A stretch of 64,000 bases of DNA from Crassaminicella profunda (GCF_019884785.1 NZ_CP082326.1:675355-739354); one strand, 5' to 3'; counted from the first letter of the stretch, positions 17,597 through 26,771 are shown. The notes: generated by a model not told the origin, from the letters alone. Made by a program: numbers and translations.

Positions 17597-17652
17597 CATT
17601 TTACAAAAACCACAAAAATGGAGGATAGTAACTATTTTTATCGAAAAATATG
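17597..17652 (+). repeat. Tail module of the hairpin repeat
   Basis: CATTTTACAAAAACCACA, ATGGAGGATAGTAACTA, TTTTTATCGAAAA. Same module as 14348-14395 and 3921-3976. Confidence 0.6.
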
Positions 17653-18103
17653 TTTATATGAAAATAAAAGATATAACTGGAGTGTGAAAAGAGGGATACG
17701 GATAAAAACTGTCAGGATAATAGAAAAATAACAGCAAAATTGTATGAGTTAAATAATGCAGCAGTAGTTTTTTATGAAAGATGGATTGCAGCTATGAAAC
17801 AACTAAATAATGGGGAAGAATAATTTAACAATTTGGCGACAATATGCTAAAGAATTAGTTGATTACAATAACAGTAGTATAGTACAGAATAAAATTATTG
17901 TATGGATTTATGTAGAATATAATAGTTTATAAGTTGACAAAGCAAAATTGTACCAGTAGGTAAATTTATGAGTGAATGTTGTTTAACAGAGGAGTAAAAA
18001 AATTAAAGTTTTAATCAAAGGAACCAATTGAACAGTTAGATTCATTAACTGAAGTTACAATAGTTTTCGGATTCAGCAACTAACTATAAAGAGGGAGATA
18101 TAT

Positions 18104-18730
18104 ATGGAATTTATTACACATTCATTTCGATATGGATTAGAAATTTTTCAAACTCAACCTGATTTTAATAGATTGTGGCTAGAAGTTATACAGGAGTTAA
18201 ATCGAATTACAGATTATGATATTATAACTTACTTTAATTCTCAAACAAGACGAGCTAAAAGTATTTCTGATGCAATAAATCATCTTATAGATGAAAGACT
18301 GAGAGCAAGGGGGTGGAATTCTCAAAGCAATATTTTTAATGAATCAGAATACAGATCAACAGGTAGAAATAGTAGTTGGAGATTGGATTTTGCAAAAGAT
18401 GATATATCTATTGAAGTTGCATTTAATCATGGTGAAGCTGTAGCTTGGAATTTGATAAAGCCAGTATTAGCAAGTGAATTAAATCATGTAGAGAAAGCGA
18501 TTCAGACAAGAGCTGGAATTTTAATTTGTGCTACAGATGAAATGAAAAGAGCAGGAGGTTTTGATGGTTCTGTAGGAACATATGAAAAATATTTACAGTA
18601 CTTAAGACCTCTTAATAATTTGTTAACGGTACCTATGGTAGTTGTTGGATTATTGGCACCTAGGACATTTAGGATAGAACACTATAAAGACGGTAGAAAT
18701 ACATATGGAAGGGTAGTTTATTTGGAGTAA
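18104..18730 (+). CDS. BglII/BstYI-family type II restriction endonuclease
   Basis: 208 residues. The core SSWRLDFAKDDISIEVAFNH (about residues 92-111) has the Asp-x8-Glu-Val spacing of the BglII active site (BglII Asp84 and Glu93). The position of BglII Gln95 is Ala here, which is worth checking. The C-terminal half (AGILICATDEMKRA, TVPMVVVGL) also fits the family. BglII cuts AGATCT and BstYI cuts RGATCY. ATG follows AGAGGGAG. No methyltransferase lies beside it; the nearest is the GATC-type C5 enzyme at 22372-23574, which could protect the inner GATC. Family call is from motif reading. Confidence 0.75.
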   Translation: MEFITHSFRYGLEIFQTQPDFNRLWLEVIQELNRITDYDIITYFNSQTRRAKSISDAINHLIDERLRARGWNSQSNIFNESEYRSTGRNSSWRLDFAKDDISIEVAFNHGEAVAWNLIKPVLASELNHVEKAIQTRAGILICATDEMKRAGGFDGSVGTYEKYLQYLRPLNNLLTVPMVVVGLLAPRTFRIEHYKDGRNTYGRVVYLE

Positions 18731-19776
18731 AATAGGTAAATATATATTTGCTTAAAGTTTGTTGATTACATAGTTGAAGTTAAGTTGGAGCTAGGGAAAC
18801 ATCTAAAAAAGTGAAGATTTTTTATAAATTCTTTTTCTAATGGGGATTAAATTATTACTTCATATAATTAGTTACTTTAAGATGGATTTTATAGCTTCAT
18901 AAAATTAGAAATTTATTATTGTTTGTTTATAGATTAACGAAGTTAATTTGATTCAAGGTGTAAATTTCTGATAATAACTTAATTTAGAGACTGTTATGAA
19001 AAAAATGAAGGCAATAAAAAAATAGGGGGTGTAGGGGAGTTTCATACCTGTAGTCACAAGGGTACTTAGGTATATTTTTTTTGAAACGTCGAAGAAAAAC
19101 TAGGTTTCCCGGGCACTAAAAGTTTTCAGAAGATGGACCATACCTAAAGTAAACTAATAGTGTGATGAGGATATACGACTATCAATGCAATGCTTAAGCC
19201 TAGATATTGTCAAAAATGCAAAAGATTCTGATTGATTTCAACGCTAAAACTGAACTCGGTAAATCCGATTGTCTGGGATTGTAGAGGGATTAGGGAGTAC
19301 ATGGACAAAGTTGTTAAGTAGGTCCGGTTTTTATCCCAAATTCAAGAGAAAATTGAGAAATCTAAAGAGGCTATAGAGAGTGTGTAGGGAAGAAGAAAGG
19401 GATTAAAAATTTGAAGAGGTCCGGTGGTTTGAAAATTGTATTTATTCAAGCATAACTTTATTTTGGTTTTATTAATAAAAGAATGTGATAAAAAGAGGGA
19501 TATTTTATAGAAGACTTATCAATATATGCATAAACAATCAAAAAATATTCTATCAACGAAATAGAGATAGAAGTATTCACAAAAGAAAAGATTGCATTTG
19601 AAAGATTAGAGGTTACAAAAAGGAAGTTGTAGGGTAAAATAAACATTATATAAAAAATATGGAAATTATTTATTATAGTTTTCAAATTAAATCTGTTGAC
19701 AACATAATTTATAAATGGGGAGTGTTAAAAGCATTATTAGAAAATGTGTTTAGTGAAAATAATGAGGAGGTTATAT
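18731..19776. other. One-kilobase region without an intact gene; possible structured RNA or decayed element
   Basis: No frame has both a start and a ribosome binding site. Around 19021-19400 the base composition is richer in G than its neighbours. At 19039-19087 a GTTTC/GAAAC stem encloses ATACCT (19044-19049) paired with AGGTAT (19068-19073) and an eight-T run, which looks like a terminator. Near 19553-19650 a coding fragment (EIEIEVFTKEKIAFERL) ends in a stop. I recognise neither a known riboswitch nor an insertion sequence. Confidence 0.4.
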
Positions 19777-21219
19777 ATGAACAATTATGTACCTTATAAT
19801 AAATATTCACCAATAGCTATTGAGAAATATGCAAAAAGATTAGAAAACTATACTTTCAAGAGTATTTTACCCGACGAATATAAAAATTATAAAGGCAAAG
19901 GAGGGTTAGGGCAATTATTAGAAAAATACTATTTTCTATATGAGCCTAATAGCGACAAGAATCCTGATTTTAAAGAAGCTGGTGTTGAGTTAAAAGTATC
20001 TCCATATAAAATAAATAAAAATGGCTCGTATTCTGCAAAAGAAAGATTAGTTTTAAATATAATTAATTATATGGACATTGTTTACGAGTCATTTGAGACT
20101 AGTACTTTCTTACATAAAAATAAACTGATTCTACTTATCTATTATTTATATGAAAAAGAAATTAATAGATTAGATTATAAAATTAATCATGTTCAATTAT
20201 TTTCATTTCCAGAAAGCGATTTGAAAATAATTAAAGATGATTGGGAGAAAATAGTAAGTAAAATCAGGCAAGGAAAAGCTCATGAATTATCAGAAGGAGA
20301 TACGTTTTATTTGGGTGCATGTACTAAAGGTAAAAATAAAAGTTCATTACGAGAACAACCTTACTCTAAAGCTAAATCAATGCAACGAGCTTTTTCATTA
20401 AAAAATAAATATATGACCCATGTATTAAATGATTATATAGTACCCCGAAGACCTACTTATGAGCCTCAAAATGAAGAAGTATTATTAGTAAGCGAGAGCT
20501 CTGTCAACTATAATTCAAATGGTGTAACGGCTTATGAACCAATAATAAAGGATGTATTAACACTTGAAAATACTACATTTGAATCCTATATTATTAATAA
20601 AATTAATATTAACAAAGGAAAGAGTATTGATGAATTGGCAACACAGTACTCTGTTAAAATTGGGAACTTGAAGAATTTTGCTTCTAAAGTGGCTCTAAAA
20701 ATGCTAGGAGTTAATTCAAAAAATGCACTAGAATTTGAAAAGGCTAATATTAAAGTAAAGGCTATTCGAATAGAAAAAAACGGAAAAATTAAGGAGCATA
20801 TGTCTTTTCCAACTTTTAAATTTAAAGAAATAGTTACACAAAATTGGGAAGAATCTGATTTTCGAAATATATTATATGAAACAAAATTTTTATTTGTTAT
20901 ATTTAGATATGATGAAAATGATGTTTTAAGACTTTATAAAGGTATGTTTTGGAATATGCCTCTTAAAGATTTAGATACAGAAGTAAAGCGTGTATGGGAA
21001 AAAACAGTAAATGTTATACAAAATGGAATTTCAACTTGGAAAAAAGGAAAAAGAGAGTTTAATAATCTTCCATCTCCTTCTGAAAACCCTGTATCACACG
21101 TACGACCACATGCTAAAAATAAGGCAGATATATATATTCTTCCAGATGGTCGTAAATTTACGAAGCAATGTTTTTGGTTGAACAATTCATATATTTTAAA
21201 GCAAATTGAAAAGGAGTGA
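19777..21219 (+). CDS. Sau3AI-family type II restriction endonuclease (GATC)
   Basis: 480 residues from ATG 19777, preceded by GAGGAGG; the frame extends upstream to 19744 without a site. The N-terminal domain is MutH-like: GKGGLGQLLEKYYF, then NPDFKEAGVELKVSPYK with catalytic Asp, Glu and Lys (about residues 72-82). The LREQPYSKAKSMQRAFSLKN stretch matches the MutH/Sau3AI DNA-binding region, and the C-terminal half would be the second, non-catalytic MutH-like domain. Sau3AI is 489 residues and cuts GATC. A C5-cytosine methyltransferase lies 1.2 kb downstream on the other strand. The next gene overlaps its stop by 4 bp. Confidence 0.88.
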   Translation: MNNYVPYNKYSPIAIEKYAKRLENYTFKSILPDEYKNYKGKGGLGQLLEKYYFLYEPNSDKNPDFKEAGVELKVSPYKINKNGSYSAKERLVLNIINYMDIVYESFETSTFLHKNKLILLIYYLYEKEINRLDYKINHVQLFSFPESDLKIIKDDWEKIVSKIRQGKAHELSEGDTFYLGACTKGKNKSSLREQPYSKAKSMQRAFSLKNKYMTHVLNDYIVPRRPTYEPQNEEVLLVSESSVNYNSNGVTAYEPIIKDVLTLENTTFESYIINKININKGKSIDELATQYSVKIGNLKNFASKVALKMLGVNSKNALEFEKANIKVKAIRIEKNGKIKEHMSFPTFKFKEIVTQNWEESDFRNILYETKFLFVIFRYDENDVLRLYKGMFWNMPLKDLDTEVKRVWEKTVNVIQNGISTWKKGKREFNNLPSPSENPVSHVRPHAKNKADIYILPDGRKFTKQCFWLNNSYILKQIEKE

Positions 21220-22355
21220 TATATATAGCCGGATATATCTTTAGCTTGGATAACTTAGATTCATTGAATTTATGTATTGAAACGGGTGTATATAGTACAA
21301 ATTTAAAGGAAATTAAAAATGGTCTTTGGAGTAGACCTCAAGAGGGTACATTTGCTGATTATTTTAGTATGAAAGCTGGAGACAATGTATATTTTTTTAT
21401 TAAGAGAAAGATATATGGTATAGGAGAATTAATAAATATTGGATATGATTGTAAATATCTTAATTATCCTAAAGCGGATATACCTGTAAATTATGATTTT
21501 AATACAATAAAATCCAAAATGTTATTGAATAAGGATAAGCAAAATTTAAATAATAGATATCTATGTACTTTTAAAGCATCTCCGAATTTCTTTGAAATGG
21601 GGATTGATATGGATGATGTATTATCTTCAAATCCTAAAAGTTTTCGTATGTTAAGAGCTTTTTGGAGACTATCTTTTATAAAAATAGATGAAGAAGAAAA
21701 TAAAGCATTAAGAGATATTATTTTGAAAAGAAATGAAAAATATATTATGAAAAATAACGGTGTTTTTCCTTTTTATGATAAGGTGCATACTGCTATTCAA
21801 TCTAAAGTTAATAGTGATTATAAGATTTCATCAAAAGAAATACTAAAATACTGTTCAGATGATGATTACATTAAACATGAAATGGCTTTAGAAGTTAGTC
21901 TAATTGATATATTAGCTAATACTAATCACCGTATTTTTGGAAATTGGGACTATATTTCTCATCAAGTAATAGCTTCCCCTTTTAAGCACATAGATTATAT
22001 GGATAAAATGGATGTGTTTGGATATAAATATATACCTAATTTTGATACTATTTCTCAATATATTTTAATTGAGATAAAAAGAAATAAAGCAACAAAAGAT
22101 GCTATTAATCAAATAATGAAATATGTTGATTGGATAAATCAAGAATATACTTTTGGAGATTATTCGATGATACAAGCATTTCTTGTGTGCTATGAATTTC
22201 CTCAAGATGTTATTGATTATAAAAATAATATATGTATTAGAAACTTTACTAAAGGTAGAAGACCAACTATATCAGATACTTGGACTAATGTTAGATTAAT
22301 AAAATATTTTTTTGACCCAAAAGATAGGAAATTAAAATTCAAAGAAATTAAGTAG
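21216..22355 (+). CDS. EVE/PUA-like plus NucS-like PD-(D/E)XK nuclease, R-M accessory
   Basis: 379 residues, starting at GTG that overlaps the previous stop (GTGA). The N-terminal 140 residues (NGLWSRPQEGTFADYFSMKA, GDNVYFFIKRKIYGIGEL) resemble the EVE/PUA-like fold, which often reads modified bases. The C-terminal part has a PD-(D/E)XK core like NucS: ALEVSLIDIL, then YIPNFDTISQYILIEIKRNK with Asp and Glu-x-Lys, then DAINQIMKYVDWI. It is translationally coupled to the Sau3AI-type endonuclease, so it probably works in the same restriction system. Whether it cuts modified, mismatched or foreign DNA cannot be read. Confidence 0.65.
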   Translation: MIYIAGYIFSLDNLDSLNLCIETGVYSTNLKEIKNGLWSRPQEGTFADYFSMKAGDNVYFFIKRKIYGIGELINIGYDCKYLNYPKADIPVNYDFNTIKSKMLLNKDKQNLNNRYLCTFKASPNFFEMGIDMDDVLSSNPKSFRMLRAFWRLSFIKIDEEENKALRDIILKRNEKYIMKNNGVFPFYDKVHTAIQSKVNSDYKISSKEILKYCSDDDYIKHEMALEVSLIDILANTNHRIFGNWDYISHQVIASPFKHIDYMDKMDVFGYKYIPNFDTISQYILIEIKRNKATKDAINQIMKYVDWINQEYTFGDYSMIQAFLVCYEFPQDVIDYKNNICIRNFTKGRRPTISDTWTNVRLIKYFFDPKDRKLKFKEIK

Positions 22356-22376
22356 AGGTCTATTATGACCTCTACT
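22351..22376. terminator. Palindrome spanning two convergent stop codons
   Basis: AGTAGAGGTC (22351-22360), TATTAT, GACCTCTACT (22367-22376) is a perfect 10-bp inverted repeat. The TAG stops of both converging genes fall in it (22353-22355 on +, 22374-22372 on -). T-runs are weak, so terminator function is probable but not certain. Confidence 0.6.
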
Positions 22377-23574
22377 CTTCATTGTTAAATATTTCATTAA
22401 GTGTATTTCCCATTTTTTCAACTAAACCAACGACTAAAGCATTTCCCATACAAAAGTATCTAAACCGTTCAGACATTCCCGTATTTGTCCAATTATCATC
22501 AAAACCATTTAAGCGCTCGCACTCAATAGGAGTTAATTTTCTTCTCCTGCCTGTTTGTGGATCTTCAATTATATGGGTACTTCTATTTTTCGAAGATTCA
22601 GATGTTAACATAGTTCGACCTGGCTTATCTATAGGGTCTGGAAATGCTATTTGTCCTTCTGAAAAGGTGTATGCATGTCCAGTTTTACTAGTTCTCTGGA
22701 TTTTTTTTGGCCCTTTCATAGCTTTCCACTTATCTAGTTCACCATTTAAATAATATTTCTCATCAACATCCGTTTCTAGTATATCTTTAAGTAACATAAA
22801 TTCTCCATCATATTTAGGTATGGTTTCTTCTGTATATATATTTCCACTACTCATGATTCCTGAATTCTTGAATATAAAACTAAAGTTATCTGAAATATCA
22901 ATAATACTATCAAAGTTAAAATCTATTCCATTAGACGTTTTAATATCTTCATGGATTGGAAATTGATTTTGAAAAAAACCTTTAGTGTGAATCAAATCCT
23001 TAAATTCAACGCCAATTAAATTTCTAGAGTATTTTGTATTATCCTTAAAGGCGAATATAAAAACTCTTCTTCTCCTTTGAGGAAATCCATACTCTGCCGC
23101 ATTGATTACTCTCCATTCTACGGAATAGCCCAACTGTGAAAAGCATGCTAGCATAACTCCAAAATCTCTTCCTCTTTGACTTGCTGGAGATTTCAATAAT
23201 CTATCTACATTTTCCAAAAGAACAAAAGAAGGATTTTTAGCTTTTAATGTATTGTATATTTCCCACCAGAGAACCCCTTTCTTACCTTGCATACCTTGTG
23301 CTCCTGTAGCGGCTACAGAATAGTCTTGGCAAGGGAATCCACCGACAAGTAAGTTATGATTTGGAATTTGTTCTTTATCTATTTTACCTATATCTTTATT
23401 AATATAAAATTCATTCTTACCAAAATGTTGCATATAACATTGAAATGCATCTTGAGCTTTTCTGCTAGGTTCCCATTGATTAGCCCAAACAAAATTCCAA
23501 TTATCTGAAGACTTTTTTAATCCTAAGTGAAAGCCGCCTACTCCAGCAAAAAGTTCTACTACTGTTTTATCCAT
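22372..23574 (-). CDS. DNA (cytosine-5)-methyltransferase, probable GATC specificity
   Basis: 400 residues from ATG 23574, six bases after TTGGAGGA; the longer frame begins at an unsupported TTG. C5-MTase motifs are all present: motif I ELFAGVGGFHLG, motif IV GGFPCQDYSV with the catalytic Cys near residue 80, motif VI LLENVDRLLK, motif VIII QRRRRVFIFA and motif X GNALVVGLVEKMG. Its place opposite the Sau3AI-type endonuclease suggests that it makes GAT(m5C). It is preceded by a 66-codon gene 17 bp upstream, read from a good promoter at 23828-23855. It could also shield the sites of the BglII-like enzyme. Confidence 0.92.
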   Translation of the reverse strand: MDKTVVELFAGVGGFHLGLKKSSDNWNFVWANQWEPSRKAQDAFQCYMQHFGKNEFYINKDIGKIDKEQIPNHNLLVGGFPCQDYSVAATGAQGMQGKKGVLWWEIYNTLKAKNPSFVLLENVDRLLKSPASQRGRDFGVMLACFSQLGYSVEWRVINAAEYGFPQRRRRVFIFAFKDNTKYSRNLIGVEFKDLIHTKGFFQNQFPIHEDIKTSNGIDFNFDSIIDISDNFSFIFKNSGIMSSGNIYTEETIPKYDGEFMLLKDILETDVDEKYYLNGELDKWKAMKGPKKIQRTSKTGHAYTFSEGQIAFPDPIDKPGRTMLTSESSKNRSTHIIEDPQTGRRRKLTPIECERLNGFDDNWTNTGMSERFRYFCMGNALVVGLVEKMGNTLNEIFNNEE

Positions 23575-23591
23575 ATTTAAATCCTCCAATG

Positions 23592-23792
23592 CTATATTTT
23601 TTTTCTTTTTTGTATTTCTGAATTAATTAATTCTACTGCTTTATCAGAAAAATTTTTACCTGTTCCATAGGTTAAAATAGCGTCTTTAACCTTATCTGTT
23701 ATATAAATTTTAGCACCTTTCTTTTTTTCGTTTTCCTTAAGTGGAATTCTTCCTGCTCCTACTCTAGGTCCACCTCTATTTTCTCTTTGCAC
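23592..23792 (-). CDS. Small GGxRxGAGR protein, co-transcribed with the methyltransferase
   Basis: 66 residues from GTG 23792, with GGGGTGG five bases upstream. The N-terminus has GGPRVGAGRIPL, a motif seen in small phage and mobile-element DNA-binding proteins, followed by a basic stretch (KENEKKKGAKIYI). The rest looks like a short helical domain (DKVKDAILTYGTGKNFSDKA), possibly ribbon-helix-helix-like. It lies between the promoter and the methyltransferase, the usual place for a controller protein of a restriction system, but it lacks the helix-turn-helix of classical C proteins. Function unknown. Confidence 0.6.
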   Translation of the reverse strand: MQRENRGGPRVGAGRIPLKENEKKKGAKIYITDKVKDAILTYGTGKNFSDKAVELINSEIQKRKKI

Positions 23793-23827
23793 AATTCCAC
23801 CCCACTGTAGTAATTTTATCAAAATTA

Positions 23828-23855
23828 ATTATAGCATATACATTTTGATTTACAA
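23828..23855 (-). promoter_or_regulatory. Promoter of the methyltransferase operon
   Basis: On the minus strand TTGTAA (23855-23850) and an extended TGC-TATAAT (-10 at 23833-23828) are 16 bp apart. Transcription would start about 28 bp before the 66-codon gene. A perfect 12-bp palindrome TATACTAGTATA at 23904-23915 lies 50 bp upstream. The rest of 23856-24182 shows no gene. Confidence 0.65.
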
Positions 23856-24182
23856 ACCCCTTTTTTCAAACGTATGTTCCTAGTGTAGTATCTCCAAATC
23901 ACTTATACTAGTATACAGTTTTTTATTCTATTAATAAACTTTTGCTCAATAATTAAAAAATCTTACAATGTGAATTATACAGATAAGATATTTATGAATT
24001 TAATTAACGCTAGAAGCTATCATGCAAAAATATTTGAACTATTATATCTTTTCTCTATAGCTCAAACAATGTGGAAAAAAGAGGAATCCTGTATATTTTA
24101 TAGAAATCATTCATAGATAAAAATATCCCAATAATCGCTAAATTAAACATATTACTATAAATTTTACTAAGTAGGTGATTAC

Positions 24183-26432
24183 ATGAAAACCAAAAACCAA
24201 TCCATAAGACTAGGAAGTGTTGCAGAAGATTTATTCATAGAAATATTCACAGAAACCTTTGGACCTGAGAATACGAAATACTTAGCCATACAATATCCTT
24301 TTATTGATATATACGGAAATCATAGATATATAGATTTTGCTTTAGAAAGTGAAGGAGAAAAAGTTGCTATAGAAATAGATGGTGAGAATTGGCACAACCC
24401 TTCAAAGGTATCTCAAAATAAGTATTATGATGATTTACTCAAGCAAAACAGTTTGATGTATAATTATTGGAAAGTTTATAGATGGGTATATAATCAACTA
24501 AAAACTACTCCTGAGAAAGTAAAGGATGAGCTTTTAACCTTTCTAGGAGAGTTGCCTATGTTTAAAGAATTAGAAGATTATTTACCAAAACAAAAAGGAA
24601 AAGCCTTTGTCCTAAAGGATCATCAATCAGAAGCTATTGAAAACCTTGAAAAGATGAGAAAAAACAATGAAAGTATTGCCCTTTTATATCATGCAACAGG
24701 GACAGGTAAAACCATAACAGCTGTAACAGATGCGAAAAAATTAGGAAAGAGAACTTTATTTTTAGCACATACAAAGGAGTTAGTCGATCAAGCTAAAAAA
24801 TCCTTTGAAGAAGCTTGGGAAGAAGTCTCCTGTGGTATTTATATGGGAGAGGAAAAAGAGAAAGAATCCCATGTTGTTTGTGCTAGTATTCAAAGTATTA
24901 GCAATCATTTAGAAAAGTTCAAACCAGAAGACTTTGGATATGTTGTAATAGATGAAGCCCATCATGGGACAGCAGATACTTATAGAAAAATCTTAGGATA
25001 TTTCAAATCACAATTTACTTTAGGGCTTACAGCAACTCCTGAGAGAAGTGATGGAGAAGATATTTTAGAATTATTCAAAAATGTGGCACATAAATTGGAT
25101 TTAAAAACAGCTGTAGAAATAGGAGAATTAGTACCTATTAGATGTATAAGAGTAAAAACAAATGTAGATTTAACTTCTGTAAGGATTAATGGGATCAAAT
25201 ATAATTCACAGGATTTAGAAAGTAAATTATTTGTACCTGAAAGGAATCAATTGATTATAGATACCTATCTTAAATATGTTAAAAATAGAAAAACGGTAGT
25301 CTTTTGTGCTTCTGTATTTCATGCAGAAGAGATAGCTGGTCTTTTCAAGGAAGTTGGAATAAATGCAGAATCAGTATCAGGAAGAACGAAACCAAAGCAA
25401 AGGGATAAAATATTAAAATCCTATGAAGAGGGAGATATACAAGTATTGTGTGCTTGTGATTTGTTAAATGAAGGTTGGGATAGTCCGAAAACAGAAGTTT
25501 TATTTATGGCAAGACCAACCATGTCAAAAACTATTTATATGCAACAGTTAGGGCGAGGAACTAGAAAAGCTAAAGGGAAAGATTATTTGATGGTTTTTGA
25601 CTTTATAGATAATGCCAATTTGTTCAATATGCCTTTATCTGCACATAGGATGTTTGATTTATCAAAATACGTTCCAGGGGATTATGTAGTTGCATCTAAT
25701 AAGCAGAGAAAAATAGATTTAGATTTACATAGAAAAGGAGAAAAACCGACCGTATTACTTGATTTTCCTGTAGATGTATCGGATTATGAAATCATTGATT
25801 TATTTAATTGGCAAAAGGAAGTAAAAGATTTAATCTCTCAGATAGAATTTGTAAGAATGGTAGATGTTCAATCTGAAACATTGAGTAGATATATAAGAGA
25901 AGGAAAGATTATACCTGATTTACAAGTACCAATGGGAAGTAGAACCTTTAAATATTTCAGTGAAGAAACTGTTAAAAGATATGCAAAAGAATTTGGATGG
26001 GAGATTATCAACGCTGCAAATATGAAAGATAAGTTTATGGAAATGGTGAAAACTATGGATATGTCTTATTCCTATAAGCCTGTCTTATTAAAAGCTATGC
26101 TAGAAGAAGCAGACGAAAAAGGAAAAGTTTTGTTAGAAGATATTGTAGATTATTTTATAGATTTTTATGAAGATAGAAAAAGTAGAGGACTTCAAGCAGA
26201 AAAGAAAAGATGTATCTACAATAAAGAGGTAGTAAATAGAAAAGACGTTAGAAGAAATATTTTATCTAATCCATTTAAGAGGTTTGAAGATATGAAATTT
26301 ATGGAAAAATGTAAAGAAGTAGAGTATGTAAGATTTAATCGACATATTTGGAAGCGGTTAAGTAATAAAGAAAAAATGTGGATAGATGAGTGGTGTGATG
26401 AGAAGTTAAAAAAATATTTTGGGGATATGTAG
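24183..26432 (+). CDS. Nuclease-helicase fusion: PD-(D/E)XK domain plus SF2 DEAD/DEAH helicase
   Basis: 749 residues. The N-terminal 125 residues have a VSR/DUF559-type nuclease fold (RYIDFALESEGEKVAIEIDG with Asp, Glu and a downstream NWHNPSK). Then comes an SF2 helicase: motif I HATGTGKTIT (about residue 172), motif II VVIDEAHHGT, motif III GLTATPERSDG, motif V-VI LNEGWDSPKTEV and QQLGRGTRKAKG. The last 200 residues include a helix-turn-helix-like segment (SRYIREGKIIPDLQVP) and no known family. The order resembles type I restriction HsdR motors. It ends the defence island. The ATG at 24183 follows AGTAGGTGAT. Confidence 0.85.
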   Translation: MKTKNQSIRLGSVAEDLFIEIFTETFGPENTKYLAIQYPFIDIYGNHRYIDFALESEGEKVAIEIDGENWHNPSKVSQNKYYDDLLKQNSLMYNYWKVYRWVYNQLKTTPEKVKDELLTFLGELPMFKELEDYLPKQKGKAFVLKDHQSEAIENLEKMRKNNESIALLYHATGTGKTITAVTDAKKLGKRTLFLAHTKELVDQAKKSFEEAWEEVSCGIYMGEEKEKESHVVCASIQSISNHLEKFKPEDFGYVVIDEAHHGTADTYRKILGYFKSQFTLGLTATPERSDGEDILELFKNVAHKLDLKTAVEIGELVPIRCIRVKTNVDLTSVRINGIKYNSQDLESKLFVPERNQLIIDTYLKYVKNRKTVVFCASVFHAEEIAGLFKEVGINAESVSGRTKPKQRDKILKSYEEGDIQVLCACDLLNEGWDSPKTEVLFMARPTMSKTIYMQQLGRGTRKAKGKDYLMVFDFIDNANLFNMPLSAHRMFDLSKYVPGDYVVASNKQRKIDLDLHRKGEKPTVLLDFPVDVSDYEIIDLFNWQKEVKDLISQIEFVRMVDVQSETLSRYIREGKIIPDLQVPMGSRTFKYFSEETVKRYAKEFGWEIINAANMKDKFMEMVKTMDMSYSYKPVLLKAMLEEADEKGKVLLEDIVDYFIDFYEDRKSRGLQAEKKRCIYNKEVVNRKDVRRNILSNPFKRFEDMKFMEKCKEVEYVRFNRHIWKRLSNKEKMWIDEWCDEKLKKYFGDM

Positions 26433-26591
26433 ATATAATATTTTTCCTTTTTGAATTCATTATAGTAGGATTATTATATTTTTATAGTCATATTGATAAA
26501 ATAAGGGAAGTTGTATAGGAAGAATTAACCGAAAACGCAAAAATGCAACAGTTAAAGCAATGGAAGGAATTTTACTAAGGAGAGAAATACC

Positions 26592-26771
26592 ATGAATTAT
26601 TCATTATTAAAGAAATTTACAATCAATTTTTTTATGGTACTTGTAGTAAGAAGTATATTCATTTTTATTTCTAGATTCTTAGAGTTTGAAATATATAGCC
26701 GTATAAGTGTATCTATAGGATTAGCTATAGGTCTAACTTATGGACAATGGGTGAGAGAGAATAGAAGTTAG
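26592..26771 (+). CDS. Small membrane protein, paralogue of the one at 28826
   Basis: 59 residues, start ATG after AAGGAGAGAAATACC. It has one or two hydrophobic helices (FFMVLVVRSIFIFIS and SVSIGLAIGLTYG) and a short basic tail (RENRS). The leader TAAGGAGAGAAA and the pattern of the second helix (GLAIGLTYGQWVR against GMAVGMTGEKWIR) match the gene at 28826-29008, so they are probably duplicates. A coding fragment just upstream (26519-26578, ELTENAKMQQLKQWKEFY) looks like the end of a lost gene. Function unknown. Confidence 0.6.
   Translation: MNYSLLKKFTINFFMVLVVRSIFIFISRFLEFEIYSRISVSIGLAIGLTYGQWVRENRS

Larger units (their letters stand above)
17248..18103. other. Decayed non-coding stretch with two similar 88-bp segments
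   Basis: No intact gene. Segments 17290-17377 and 17720-17808 are imperfect direct copies; the second still reads as a coding fragment (KLYELNNAAVVFYERWIAAM) ending in TAA at 17823. A second fragment at about 17955-18000 reads VPVGKFMSECCLTEE before a stop. Hairpin repeat copy 7 with its tail (17554-17652) lies between them. The region looks like remnants of deleted accessory genes. Confidence 0.45.

Noticed and set aside
17510-17731. 73-codon frame across hairpin repeat copy 7
   Set aside because: It reads through the hairpin and tail module, has no ribosome site and no homologous look.
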